Assembly: GCA_003116995.1 (NCBI GenBank) | Contig: BDSL01000001.1 | Coordinates: 1,116,001-1,180,000 of the forward strand | Direction of reading: 5' to 3' | Length of the DNA stretch: 64,000 nt | From: Yamagishiella unicocca | Lineage: Eukaryota > Chlorophyta > Chlorophyceae > Chlamydomonadales > Volvocaceae | Shown here: positions 11,001 to 22,900 of the stretch, piece after piece | Layout: each line of letters opens with the position of its first letter | Position numbering within the stretch: the first letter of the stretch is position 1 | Notes under the pieces: generated by a model | The model's database searches: none | The model's input: only the letters and a program-made list of their open reading frames with translations | What the model was told of the DNA's origin: nothing | Made by a program: the position numbers and the translations under genes

Positions 11001-14000
11001 GAGTCGTATACATCACCCCACCGTGTCGTGTCATCACCCCACTGTCCCACATTTTTTTCGCAACCCTCCGCCACCTTGACCGACCCCTCAACACTCAAGC
11101 CCGCCGACGTTGCACGTGTTGGCGAAAAGCAATTCCCCGAACCTACACCAACTGGGTAACTGATCGCTCGCAAAAATCTTGGACATGCCCCTCTCGCCTG
11201 CTCCAGGCCGAGGTGGGCGCCTTCTACCCGCTGCTGCTGCTGCGGCCTCTGGAGGTGGAGCAGCTGGGCGGGGCGGAGCTGCAGCCCATCGCCTCCGCGC
11301 TGCCGTGCCTGGTCTCGCTGTGCTGCGAGACGCAGCTGCTGGTGGACCTGTTCGTCAACTACGACTGCGACCTGCGCGCGCCCAACCTGTACGAGCGGAC
11401 CGTGCAGGTGTGCGGGGGTTGGGGCGCTTGGAGGGGAGAGCCCGAGGACCATATGCGGGGGAGGGAGGCAGATGGGAAACCCCTGGTCCGAGGAAGCCCC
11501 TTCGGAAGATAGGGGGCGCGGATTCGTGGGCACGGCAATTTAGATTTGCAATGGGCAGCCGCAATGTCGGCCTGCTGTTCCCTGCGTCGATACGCATCTG
11601 CGCGCCTAGCATCGCTTCTTCACCGTCCCCTCCGTCCGGCATGTTGCCGCAGCCTAGCCTCCCAACTCCCCGCCTTCACCTCGGTTCGCTGCAGGCGCTG
11701 TCCAAGCTGTCTCAGCGGATGGACCTGGACGGCCCTGCTCCCACCGCGGCGCCTAAGCAGCTGGAGCAGTCCCGGCAGCTGGCCTCTGTGCGCGAGTCCG
11801 CCCTGCGCTGCCTGCTGGGGGTGGTGCACTGCCTGGACACGTGGGCGGGGCCGCTCAAGGACGCGGGGCCGCAGCCGTCGGCTGCTGCCGCGGGCGGGGA
11901 GGCGCGCAACGCAGGGCAGCTGGAGGAGCCGCGCGAGAGCGACGGCGCCGTCGCCGCCACGAGCGGAGCGCTGCGCGCCAACGGCGGGCTGGACGCCTCC
12001 GAGGCGGAGAGGTTCGAGGCGGCCAAGGTGACGAAGAGCAGCATGAGCCGCGGCCTGGCGCTGTTCAACGGGGGCAGCCCGGTGAAGGCGGTGCGCTTCC
12101 TGATCGCAAGGTGGGGCTCGCGGCGGCGTGGGTGGTGCAGGCGTGTGGCCGCGGATGTGTAAATCTGTGGGTCGGGGGGAGGGGCGAAGAGGGTAGCTGG
12201 GCGTGGCCGGATGAAGGCAAGGAGGGGAGGGCGGGATTGCTATCGAAGCGCGTGGGCCGTAGGTAGAGGGAGAGCGCTCTTCGTGGAGCTGCGAAGAGCG
12301 CCAGCGGCAGCGCCAGCGGGCCCCAGTATCAGCGGGCCCCAGTATTAGCGGGCCCCAGTATTTAGCGGGGCCCAGTATTCTCCTCCCTTCCCTCGCTGGT
12401 GACTGCGTGGCTTGTGGGTCAGCAACCCCCGCCTGCCCGCCCTCCCGCCCGCCCTCCACAGCGGCGTCGTTGAGGACAGCCCCGCCGGCGCCGCCGTGTT
12501 CCTGCGCGCCCACGCCTCCGACCTGGACCCTGCCGCCATGGGCGAGTACCTGGGGCACCACGAGGACTTCGAGCTGGCGGCCATGCACGCATACGTGGAC
12601 CAGGAGAGGTGAGGGGGGCAAGTTACGTCCGCGAATCCACGGCCGACAAACCAAGAGCGATGAAGACGAGGTTGAGGGGTTCGTGCTTGAGGTGGGCAGA
12701 GGCGCGGGCAGCCGGCCAGCGGGCGAGAAGGTTTTCATGGGATTGAGGCGAGGCCGGCTATGGTACCTACTGCAGCCAGGCTACTCCACGCACCGAGCAC
12801 CCGCCACGTCCCATCTACCGAGGAAGGAAGTCCCTGAGGATGCGGGTGCCACCAGTACGTCCGAAACCCAGCGGCCACCGCACACCTGGGTGGCCCACCC
12901 ATAGCTCGGCTTTACCCCGGACATCATCCAGGGAGCCCCCAGCGACGGACAGCCTCCCGCCGCAGCCCCCCTCTGACACCGCACCCCCGCGCCCGCCCTT
13001 CCAACACCCTACCTGGCCCCCTCCCCCCTCCCCTCCCCCCGCCCGCCCCTCTGCCAACCAGGTACGTGGGCGTGAGCATCGACACGGCGCTGCGCAGCTT
13101 CCTGCTGCCCTTCCGGCTGCCCGGCGAGGCGCAGAAGATCGACCGCCTCATGGAGGCCTTCGCCGAGCGCTACGTGCGCGACAACCCGGGCCTCTTCCGC
13201 AACGCCGACGCGGCCTACGTGCTGTCCTTCGCCGTCATCATGCTCAACACGGACGCACACAACCCGCTGGCGGAGCGGCGGCTGGACCGCGCGGGCTTCG
13301 TGGCCATGACGTCGTTGCCGGCGGAGGACGGCGGCACGGCCGCGGGCGTGTATGAGCCAGCGCTGCCGGTCCGGGAGCTGGAGGGCATCTACGACCGCAT
13401 CGTGGCGCAGGAGATTGTGGTGCGGGCGACGCCGGCCGGAGCGACGGCGGGAGCCGGTGGCGCTGGGGGGGCTGGCAAGGGCGGCAGGGGCTGGCGCGGC
13501 GGGAATAAGCTGGCGGCGGCGCTGGGCCTGCGAGCGCTGGTGGCGCCGTTCCGCGGCGGCGGCGCGGCGGATCGGAAGCAGGTGAGCGACGTGGAGCGGC
13601 AGCGGCAGCAGATGATGGAGGTGGCGGAGCTGGCGGTGGCGCGCGGCGGCGCCGCCGCCGCCGGCGTCAGCTCTCCCCTCAGCACCACCTGGCACGCGTG
13701 CACCCACGCGGCGCACGCCCGGCCCATGCTGACGGTCAGCGGAGACGCGCTGCTGACGGCGATGGTGGCGGCGGTGCAGCGCGCCCCCGACGCCGCCACG
13801 GCGGAGGCGGTGCTGGCGGGCCTGGTGACGCTGGCGCAGCTGGCGGGCCTTATGGGGCTGGAGGAGCTGTGCGAGGCGGCGGTGGCGGCGGTGGCGGAGG
13901 CCGCCAGCGTGGCGGCGCCGGCGCCGTTCGGCACCGCCGCCGCCGGGCGCCAGCTGGCGGCCCTGCGGGCGCTGCTGGGCGCCGTGGCTAGCCCCGAGGC

Positions 14001-17000
14001 TGGGCAGCTGGGCAGCGCCTGGACGATCATCCTGCGCACGGCTTCGGAGCTGGACGGCCTCATGCGGGCCGTGACGCGGCCGCTGCAGCCGGGCGAGGTG
14101 GGGGTCGGGTTCATGTCGCCGCCGCAGGCTGCAGCCGGGGGCGGCGGAGGAGGAGCTGAGGCGGGCAGCAAGGCGCAGAGCACCGGCGGCAGCAGCAGCT
14201 TGCTGACAAAGGTGTTTGGAGGGTTCTGGGGCGGCGGCGGGGCGGCGGCGCCGGCGGCGAGCAACGGCAGCGGCACTGGCCGCGGCGTTGGTCGAAAGGA
14301 CAGCGCCGGCGCCGGCAGCTTGCCGCCGCCGCCGGTGCGGGTCATGGCGGGTGCAGCCACGGTGATGTGGGCGGTCACGGACGGCCGCAATGTCATCGAG
14401 CAGGTGAGGGGGCGGAGCGCTCCAGCATAGTTTTTCAACCCGACGTGAAGTGGCTGTCGGGGACAACTCCACCGCCAGTCCAGCTCGCCACGGGCCCTCC
14501 TACGCCCGCGTCTCCCTCCCTTTCCCTTCGTCATCCCTTTGACTCATCACATCCCCTCATACTCCATCCCCATTCCACCCAACCCTCTCTCCAACTCTGC
14601 CCCCTACCGGACGCAACCGCACCCCACACCCTCCTCCCGCATCTCGCACCTCGCTCCACCCCAACGCTCCCCTCCCTCCCCTAAACCCTAAAATCCCGAA
14701 ATCCTTAACCCTTCCTCCCGGCTCCGCCCCTCCCCCCCCCCAGGTGTACACCCGCAGCGCCACCCTGGACGGCGAGGCGGTGGTGGTGTTCGTGCGCGCG
14801 CTGTGCGCCGTCAGCCGCGAGGAGCTGGACGCCACACAGCCCCGGGTGTACAGCCTGCAGCGCCTAGTGGAGGTGGGTGGACGGGGGGGGCCTGCCGGGA
14901 GGTTGCTAGGAAAACCCGTGTTCGAAAGAAAAAAGCCGTTTGGGGGCATACGTTTGGAGGTGCATGCTGGAGAACTTGGTGCCGGAGTGGGGAAAGGTGG
15001 CCTTGGGAGGGCGACGGCCGCCTGCAACATAGACGACCTTTCTGTCTTTCTGTCTTTCTTTAAGTGAATCAGCCAATCTGGGACGAACTTCCTGTCTGTG
15101 GGTTCCTCGCTTGCACGGCGGCCATGGGTTCACCGCTCCTCGTCCTCCGCCGCCCCGCAACCTTCCCCTCGTGCCCTGGCGGCCCCCTCCCCTCGGCTCC
15201 GGCGCAGGTGGCCCACCTCAACCTGGCCGGCCGCATCCGCCTCATCTGGTCCAAGCTGTGGGCCGTGCTGTCGGCGCACCTGGTCATGGCGGCCTGCCAC
15301 GGCCAGCAGCCCATCGCCGCCCAGGCGGTGGACGCGATCCGGGGACTGGCAGCCCGGGTGCTGGAGCGGGAGCAGCAGCAGCTGGCGCGCGCGGGGGCCG
15401 GCATGGCGGTCCGCAGCGCGAGCTCCGGAACCATGGTCGGCACCGGCGGCGGCCACGGGCAGCAGCAGCAGCTCGGACAGCACCACCAGCAGCAGCCGCT
15501 GGCGCAGTCCGCGTGGGGGGCATCCGAGGGCGCGTTGCGGCCGTTTGTGGCGGTGCTGCGGCTGTCGGATGACCCGGGGGTGAGGGCGATGGCCCTGGCG
15601 GCCGTGGCCGCTGTCATGACGCTCCACGCTCGCGGCCTGGGGTCGGGCTGGCGGGTGGCGATGGAGGCGCTGCGGCGCGCGTCGGAGGACGTGGCGGCGG
15701 CGGTGTACGAGCAGGCGGTGGGCGCGCTGGAGGTGGCGGTGGCGGCGCTGTTCCGGGCGGCGGCGGCGCCGCTGCCGGCCAAGCACAGCGCTGCCGGCGC
15801 GGCGGCGGCGGCTCCGCCAGGCCATGACTGCTACCGGGAGACGCTCCGCGCGGTGCTGACTGCGGTGCGTAACCCGCACCACGGCGACCTGGCGCCGGCG
15901 GCGGTGCAGCTGCTGGTGCAGGTGGGGGACCGCCTGGCAGCGCGACCGCCGCCGCAGCTGCAGGCCGTAGCGTCTGGCGGCATCGGAGCTGCCTCCGGGT
16001 TGGCCTCCTACACCTCCCAGCACCAGCATCACCGCAAGTGGACGGCGTCGCAGCCGCAGTCGCAGTCGCAGCCTCATCCGCCGCCGTTGGAACCCATGTC
16101 CAGCATCGGCTCCACCGCCACCCACGGCCCTCTAAGCCCCAGGACGCACCGGTCCCTGCTCGACCAGCTGGCCGCACCGCCCGCGCCCGCCCGCGCCGTC
16201 ACGCCCCACGACGACTGGGCGCTGCTGCTGGAGGTGGTGGCGGACGTGGCGGCGACGCCTGACGCGCCGCGCCTGGCGGCCGCTGGGCTGGAAGCCTCGC
16301 TGGACTTGATGCGCTCGCACAGCGCCGCGTGGGGGCTGCGCGGCTGGCGGGTGATGCTGCAGCGCGTGGTGGCGGCGGTGGCGTTTAGGGTGCCGCCGGC
16401 CCTGGACCCGGCGGCGCACCCGGCGGAGGCGGCTGCCGCCGCCGCCGCGGGGCTGCCCCTGGAGTCCATCTCCGCCAGCTTCGTCTCCCGCGTCGACCGG
16501 CTGTTTCCCCTCATGTGCTGCCAGCTGGCGCCCATGGCGGAGGCCGCTGCAGAGCTGGACGCGGAGCCGCCGGGCCGCCGTCGCCGCGCCTCCTTCGACA
16601 GCGACGACGTCGGCGCGGAGGAGGAGGGCGACCTCGGCGGCGACGGCGGCGGCGGCGGCCTGGCGGACCTGCACCGGGAGCTGCTGACGCTGCTGGCGGA
16701 GACCTGCCTCACGTGGTTCCGCTACACGGCTGAGCCCGTGGCGCGGGTGGGGCTGGTCAGCTTGTCGAGGCTGCTGGACGCGACCGGCGGCATCGTGCTG
16801 CCGTCGCCGGTGTCGGCGCCGCCGCGGGGAGGCGCCCGGGGCGAGGATGTCAGGCGGCAGCAGCAGCAGCTCCGCTGCTGGGAGGTGCTACTGCCGCTGG
16901 TCGCCTCCACACTCGACTCCGAGGTGGCGCTCATCACGCAGTTTGCGGAGCGGCTCCGGCGGCAGCAGCAGGACCAGCAGCGGCAGCAGCAGGACCAGCA

Positions 17001-18417
17001 GCGGCAGCAGCTGGTCGTCACGGCGGCAGGGGAAGGGGGAGGAGGCCCGCAGGGTGCTGCTGCTGGGGCCGTGGGTGGCGGAGTGGCGGCGCCGCTGCCG
17101 CTGTTCTCGGGCGTCCGGCCGCATGTGGAGCCGGAGGTCAGGCGGCTGCGGTGCCGCTGCCGCATGCTGGTGCTGCTGCAGCGCACGTTGTCCGAGTACG
17201 TGGCGCGGCGGGTGGAGCAGCTCCCCTGGAGCGTCACCCGGCAGCTGGTGGCGCTGCTGGTGGGCATGGCGCACCGGCTGATGGGCTTCAATATGCGGGA
17301 GGAGCTGCCGCCGGAGCTGCAGCACCAGGAGCAGCGGCTGGCGGCGGCAGGTGGTGGGGAGGCGGCGGAGGGCGCCAGGGGGGGCCTACCGATCGTGACG
17401 GAGGGCTGGGGAGACGGATGGGGCGAAGGCTGGGAGGAGGACGAGGGCGGTGCTGCCACCTCGGCGGCCGGGGGAGCGGACGCCGGGGAGTCGGCTGGAC
17501 GCAGCCCTGCAGGCGTCAGTGAGGCGGTGGGCAGCAGTGGCTGGGACGGAACGAAGGCGACCGAGGCGGAGGGCAGCGCGCGGCGCTCGTTGGAGCTCGC
17601 GGGTCGGCCGAATGGGGCATCGGCGGGGGAGGTGACAGCAGCGGCAGCTGTCGCAGCGCCCGCCGTGGGGGAAACGGAGCCGCACGCCGCGGTCTCCTCC
17701 TCGTGCACTGTGGCCGCGACCGCCGCCGACCCGGCCGCCGTGACGGCCCTGGCCAACGGCGGCGGCCGCGGCGCCGCGGGGGCAGCCCTCCCTGGCGCTA
17801 GGCTGCACCTGCCCGCCGCCCACTTGCAGCTCACCTCCGCCACCAGCCACGACTCCATGCGGCCGGCACTGGCTCGCCTGGAGGTCGAGGCCACGGACGC
17901 GGCCATCACGCTGCTCCTAGCCTGCGCTGTGCCGCCGCCAGCGGCGCAGGAGGCGTACGCGACCTCGTCGCCGGAGGAGGCGGTGTCGGCAGCGTCCGTG
18001 TCAGCAGCGGAGGAGCAACGCCGCGAGGCCTCCGAGCAGCTGGACTCGCTATGCCGCCATGTGGTCACCTGCAACGTCGCTGCGCACTCCGCACCGCCGG
18101 CGCTGCACCACGCCGCCTCAACGTCCACGCCCTTGGAGCCGGCGGCGCTGGACCCCAGCCTGCCGGGCAGCAGCTGGGACCATGCGGTGCGTGCTGTGGT
18201 GCTCGCGAGGGCGCTGCTGCTGCTGCTGCACGGCGTCGCGGAGGACGTGCTGGGCGCGGCAGGGGAGAAGGAGCGAGAGGCGCGGAGGCTGGCGCTGCTG
18301 CCCGACGTGCTGGTGCTGCTGGGCAGCCACCAGCCGGTGGTGCGGCGCGCGGTGGCGGACTATCTGGAGCAAGTGCTGGGGCCACGGCTGCAGCAGATCG
18401 TGGCGCTGGCGGAGTAG
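8013..18417 (+). CDS. BIG/Sec7-type ARF guanine-nucleotide exchange factor
   Basis: Large ARF-GEFs load GTP on ARF GTPases at the trans-Golgi and endosomes to start vesicle coat assembly. Ten exons: 8013-8132, 8334-10121, 10499-10557, 10779-10938, 11207-11407, 11695-12110, 12462-12608, 13062-14403, 14744-14872 and 15208-18417; 2523 aa. Exon 1 and the start of exon 2 are the DCB domain. Exon 2 then has a long disordered Ala/Ser/Gly/His segment. Exons 3-5 are the HUS domain, with LFVNYDCDL and APNLYERTV. Sec7 runs from exon 6 (LFNGGSPVKAVRFLIA) through exon 8, with the Glu finger in FRLPGEAQKIDR (Glu about 986) and VIMLNTDAHNP. Exons 9-10 carry HDS helical domains (IRLIWSKLWAVLS; LRPFVAVLRLSDD) between disordered stretches. 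The start is the ATG at 8013, opening MQSTQPDRAF. The brefeldin-contact pair is Phe-Ala at about 1020-1021. Confidence 0.93.
12315..12380 (+). repeat. Short tandem repeat in ARF-GEF intron 6
   Basis: Four imperfect copies of a 16-18-bp unit, agcgggccccagtatt, in the intron 12111-12461. Confidence 0.85.
14911..14985 (+). repeat. Dispersed repeat family A copy, left part
   Basis: Contains aaaacccgtgttcgaaagaa, gccgtttg, catacgtttggaggtgcatg and ctggagaacttgg. It lies just inside ARF-GEF intron 9 (14873-15207), about 40 bp after the donor. Confidence 0.85.
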
Positions 18418-18563
18418 GCGGGCGGGGAGCGCAGGGGGCGCGATGCGGCGTGGCTTGGCGGGGGGTGGGTGCTGCAGAGACCCGGTTGTGGCTGTGTAGC
18501 GGGATGCGCGTTCGTGTGTGCGTTCGGGCGCGCGTCTCTGAGGAGGTGCGACTCGGGGGGTGG

Positions 18564-18610
18564 CGTGAAAACCGTTGACAAGAAAACGACAGGACAGTGG
18601 GCGCATGGCG
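18564..18610 (+). repeat. Dispersed repeat family B copy
   Basis: Reads gtgaaaaccgttgacaagaa, then gacagtgggcgcatgg: the family B left block and middle block. It lies in the ARF-GEF 3' flank. Confidence 0.6.
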
Positions 18611-19200
18611 ACTCGGCGGGGGGGTGGGTGCGAACGCAGGTAGGGGGGGGTACTGAGAGGGGCAGATGATCCGGTGCAAGAGGGGCTAAGGCTCCAGGGA
18701 GCTCGGTTATGGCTAGGCCCAGGGAGGGAGCTTTTAAAAGAGGCGCTGTCCGGCGGCTGACGGCGATGGGAGTACCGTTGGCAGGGGTGGGAGAGCCACG
18801 CGCAAGTTAGCGGTGTTGGATTAGAAATGTTGGGCTGGGTGGTGTCGGAGCCGCTCTGGTGGAGGTGGGAGCGGTGCGTGCAGTGACGGCCAGCAGGGCT
18901 TCAGCAGCTGCGGTCGGCCGCTGATAGCATAGCTGCCAGGTGTGCACCTCCCTAGCGGTGGTAGCGCGGGCCGCACTTAAACGCGGGTTGCGGTGCCAGG
19001 CCTCAACGTTATGCCCTCTGCTGTCCGCCGACGGGCGTCGTGGGGGCCGACGAGTGCGGTAGGTGTGCCGAGTTGTATTAAAGTAATTGCAAAGCTACAG
19101 TTACAGCAGCAGCAATGGAACGGAAGTGGGCTGTTTGTTCCCGCGGAGGATGTGGGGACGCCAGTGCCTAGTACCTGGACAAAATGCTGCCACGTGCCTC

Positions 19201-19205
19201 TTACA
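19201..19205 (-). terminator. TGTAA poly(A) signal candidate, PEP carboxylase
   Basis: Plus-strand ttaca reads TGTAA on the minus strand, about 725 bp after the PEP carboxylase stop. A second copy is at 19101-19105. Confidence 0.45.
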
Positions 19206-19774
19206 TAATCCTGGTGTCGTGCACTACATAGCGTGTGAGCAAACAGGAGCCCGAGGCGGCTCCTCCCTGCCGTGATCATCGCCCCGACCATCGTTCGTCC
19301 TTTCGCCGTCAGAGGCAGCCGCACCAACAGACCGCCAGGCAGCTGCACACCACAGTGCCAACCACGCCTCTGGGCGCCGATCACCGGCAGCGGTGCGTCC
19401 ATAGCTCCATATTGCATTCCCGCAGACCCGCAACCGACTGCACCGGGTGTAGATGATGTAGAGCTGAGGGGCAACCGCGGCCGAAACCCTCCCCAGAAAA
19501 AGAGCCCCACGTGCACAGCAACAGCAGGATATATATACACGCAATCACGTTGGGGGTAATCAAGATAAGCTAACCGCACCCGCAAGGGCACTGCGCTGCA
19601 GTATGGAAGCGATGCGCGGGCGCAACGCGGCTCGGCCGCCTGAAGTGCCCTTCGGAGGGCCGTACAGGCGCACCACCGTCTCAAGCCGCCAAGGACCGCA
19701 TGTCGCAACGCTACTCGCGCCTTGCGCTGCCAATGCCCCGGGAGTCACCGCACCCACATCTCGAGGTGCTGCGG

Positions 19775-19840
19775 CCCCCGACCCCTCTCCTCCCCCGACC
19801 CCTCTCCTCCCCCGACCCATCTCCTCCCCCGACCCGCGCC
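19775..19840 (+). repeat. C-rich 17-bp tandem repeat
   Basis: Between three and four copies of cccccgacccctctcct in the presumed PEP carboxylase 3' UTR. Confidence 0.9.
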
Positions 19841-19929
19841 CTGCAGCACGCGCAGCCGGATGTCGCCTGGAGTCCCGACCTCCCCCTCCGCCTCGGACGC
19901 GGACTCGGTCTGCGGCAGGGAGCCGCCGC

Positions 19930-22900
19930 TCATCCGGTGTTGCGCATGCCGGCAGCGATGCCGTTGATGGAGATGAGCAGCGCATCGCGTAGGCGCTGGT
20001 TGTTGGGGTCCTGGCGCAGGCGGCGGAGCACCTCCACCTGCAAGCGGGGGGGCGGGGGGAAGGCAAGCACAGAGGGAGGGGCGAAGGCGAGTGAGCGCGG
20101 GTAGGGGGCGAGGAGGGTGGCGAGTGTTGTGCCGCGGGGTCAGGTCCACACAGCGGTGTGCTGCCTCAGCCGCAGACAGCCCGCACGATGCATGCCCCCT
20201 TCCCTTCCTCTTTCCCCTTTTTTCCACACTCGTCCCCAGCCCTCCCTCTGACCTGCAGGATGTTGATGGGGTCAATGTACGGGTTGCGCATGTTGATGAG
20301 CTTGCGCAGAGTGGGGTTGCTGTCCAGCAGCCTCTCGTGACCCGTCACCTGCGCAGCGGAAGGGGGGGCGCAGCGGGGGGACGGAGGGAGCGGGAGCTTG
20401 AGGAACCACGTCGGCATGCCCGCCGCCAGCGGAAGGGGGGGCGCAGCGGGGGGACGGAGGGAGCGGGAGCTTGAGGAACCACGTCAGCATGCCCGCCGCC
20501 ATCGGTCATACCCACGCCCCTGGCCTCACCGGCGCACCCTACGCCTGCCCGCGCCTGCCGCACCCAAGTACACTGCCGCACTCCGGGCACATCAGGAGGC
20601 ACCAGGAGCCCGCTGCGGGAAACACAGCCCAACCGCGGGCCCTCCTGCCGGTATACCATATTCCCACGGAGAGCCCCCTCGCGCCCAACGCTCACCCCCC
20701 CTCCCGCTGTCGTGTAACCGGGTCTTCTCGCCTCCCCCTCCCGCCTCCCCCTCCCCCCTCCCCCTCCCGCCTCCCCCTCCCGCCTTCCCCCCGCGCCGCC
20801 TCACCCTGAGCACTGCGGTCTGGCAGCGCAGCAGCCGGTCCCGCAGCTCCATGCCCAGGCGGCGCTGCTCGGGGTCCTCCACCAGAACCTCGTCGTACAG
20901 CGCCGCGATGCGGGGCTCGGTCTTGGCGAGGATCATCTCGATGAGATCCACCGTGGATCCGAAAAACGGCCACTCCTTGTACATGGCCTGGAGGGTGGGC
21001 AGGTGGCCCTGGGGGGAGGGAGGGACAGAGGCGAGGACGAGGGGCGAGGGTTTATCCGACGGCATTGGAGTTGCTCATTGTGGAGGCGGGCGGTTGCAGG
21101 ATGGGTGCGCTGCCACTGGCCGTATGGGCGCAAGCACGAGAGGCACTGGCCCCTGCCCCCTGTGCACCGTGCCGTGCCGTGCAGTGGCCCCGCCCCCCCC
21201 CTGCCGTGGGATTCTCCCACCCCCTCCCCACAGCGGCCTCCGCCCCCCACCTGCTGGATGGCCACCAGCAGCGCGGCGCCAATGCCCAGCCATGAGGGCA
21301 GGATGAGGCGGTTCTGGGTCCAGGCGAAGATCCAGGGAATGGCGCGCAGTGTGGAGATGGAGGGGTCCTGGCGCCGCCGGGCGGGGCGGGAGCCTGGCGC
21401 AACGGCGGCCGGGGGGGGGAGGGTTACAGCTTACAGGAGGGGGGCCGGGTGGGTGCGAGTGCGAGTGGGGAGGGACGATCGGCGCAAGGGACCAAGGGAC
21501 GGAGCGCCCCTTCGGACGGCTGGGCCGCCCGCGGGTAGGGGCGGCGTCGTCGTGCGACATCGCCGACCCACCGACCCGCTGCCTGCCGCCGTAACGGGCT
21601 GGGACATCGCACCACCTGCTAACCGTGCACCCCTCAGGGTCCCCTCCCCCCCCCCACACACACATCGGACCCAAACATTTCCGTCATCCGTTTAACTTTT
21701 CAGTGTCAACCCGCGAGTTTGCATTCACACACCCCCGGGCCCGCTTCCTCCATATATTCTCGTAACCTCAACCCCACAGCCGCCACTCCCGCAGCCGGCC
21801 CCGCATCCCGCCACCCCGCCACCCCGCCGCCCCACCGATGTTCAGGTTGCCCAGCTCCTCCTCCGGCGTCGCGTGCTTGAAGTACTGAATGAAAAGCGGG
21901 TTGTGGTGCACCACGTTGCGGTAGCTCTCGCAGCTGGCGGCGCTCAGCATCTCCATCACCGACCGCCACTCCTCCCTCCGCGGCGCGCTGGGCGGCTTTG
22001 TGGACGCCAGCAGCACCGCCGTGGTGTACGTCTCCAGCTGGCTGAGCGCCACTCCGCTGATGCCGAACTTGGCCTGCACCATCTCGCCCTGCTCGGTGAT
22101 CCGGAAGGACCCCTCCACGCTACCGGGGGGCTGGCTCTGGATGGCGATGTGGGTCGGGCCGCCGCCGCGACCCACGGTTCCTCCGCGGCCGTGGAACAGC
22201 GTCAAGCGCACGTTGTGTGCCTTTGTGATGGACACCAGCTGCTCCTGGCACCTGGGAGGGGGTGGGGCGGGGAGGGAGGGCCGGGAGGGGGACGTTTGCA
22301 TGGGAGGAATGCACAGGAGGGTTGCGAAGGGGCGAGGTGGTGGTGGTGGCGGTGGTGGGGCAGGATTGGGACGGTGATGACGCTCATGGCCCGGGAGTTG
22401 GTCCTGTGAGGAAGAGTGTCTGACTGGCCAGTATGAGCCGAGTTGAGGGCGGGGGAGGGGAGGGGTTACGAGCTTACGGCGGCAGCATTCCCACACTTCA
22501 TGGAAGCCACACACACACACACACCGCGGCTCAGCTCAGCATTTATAAAACACACACACACCGGGCCCCCCCGGGCTGTCCTCACAAACCTCTCCCCCCC
22601 CCCCCCCGCTCACTTGTACAAGGCCCAGTTGGCCGCCAGGCGCCCTGCGTCCTTGCCGCTGTCGCTGTATCCCAGCATGACCTCCTGGTGGTTCTCGTGG
22701 GCGGTGGCGAGGTGCTGACTGTACCAGGGGTTAGTCAGCAGCCGGGTGGTGATCTCGCCGGCGGCGTTGAGGTCCTGGAGGGTACGACACGGGCCGTACG
22801 GAAGGGGCGGGAGGGGCGGCGCAGGGGAGGGGGTGGTCGGTGAGGGGGGCTGTGACGAGGCTCCGACACTGCCCCAGCTCCCGGTACCCGGCCTCCGCTC

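Larger units (their letters stand above)
18418..19929. other. Convergent 3' flanks of ARF-GEF and PEP carboxylase
   Basis: No protein-family match is seen. It should hold the ARF-GEF 3' UTR (+) and the PEP carboxylase 3' UTR (-). I found no plus-strand TGTAA for the ARF-GEF. Minus-strand TGTAA occurs at 19201-19205 and 19101-19105. A family B repeat lies at 18564 and a C-rich tandem repeat at 19775. Confidence 0.6.

Noticed and set aside
13009..14534. Antisense frames of 380-490 residues opposite ARF-GEF exon 8
   Set aside because: GC-rich shadow frames; the sense frame encodes the conserved Sec7 domain.
14678..14693. Interstitial telomere-like CCCTAAACCCTAAAA
   Set aside because: Only two units in a C-rich intron; chance is sufficient.
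16722..18128. Antisense 468-residue frame opposite the last ARF-GEF exon
   Set aside because: Low-complexity Ser/Ala composition caused by the sense codons; no family motif or splice support.
19701..19967. Plus-strand frames over the PEPC 3' region
   Set aside because: They arise from a 17-bp C-rich tandem repeat and the complement of the conserved RNTG terminus.
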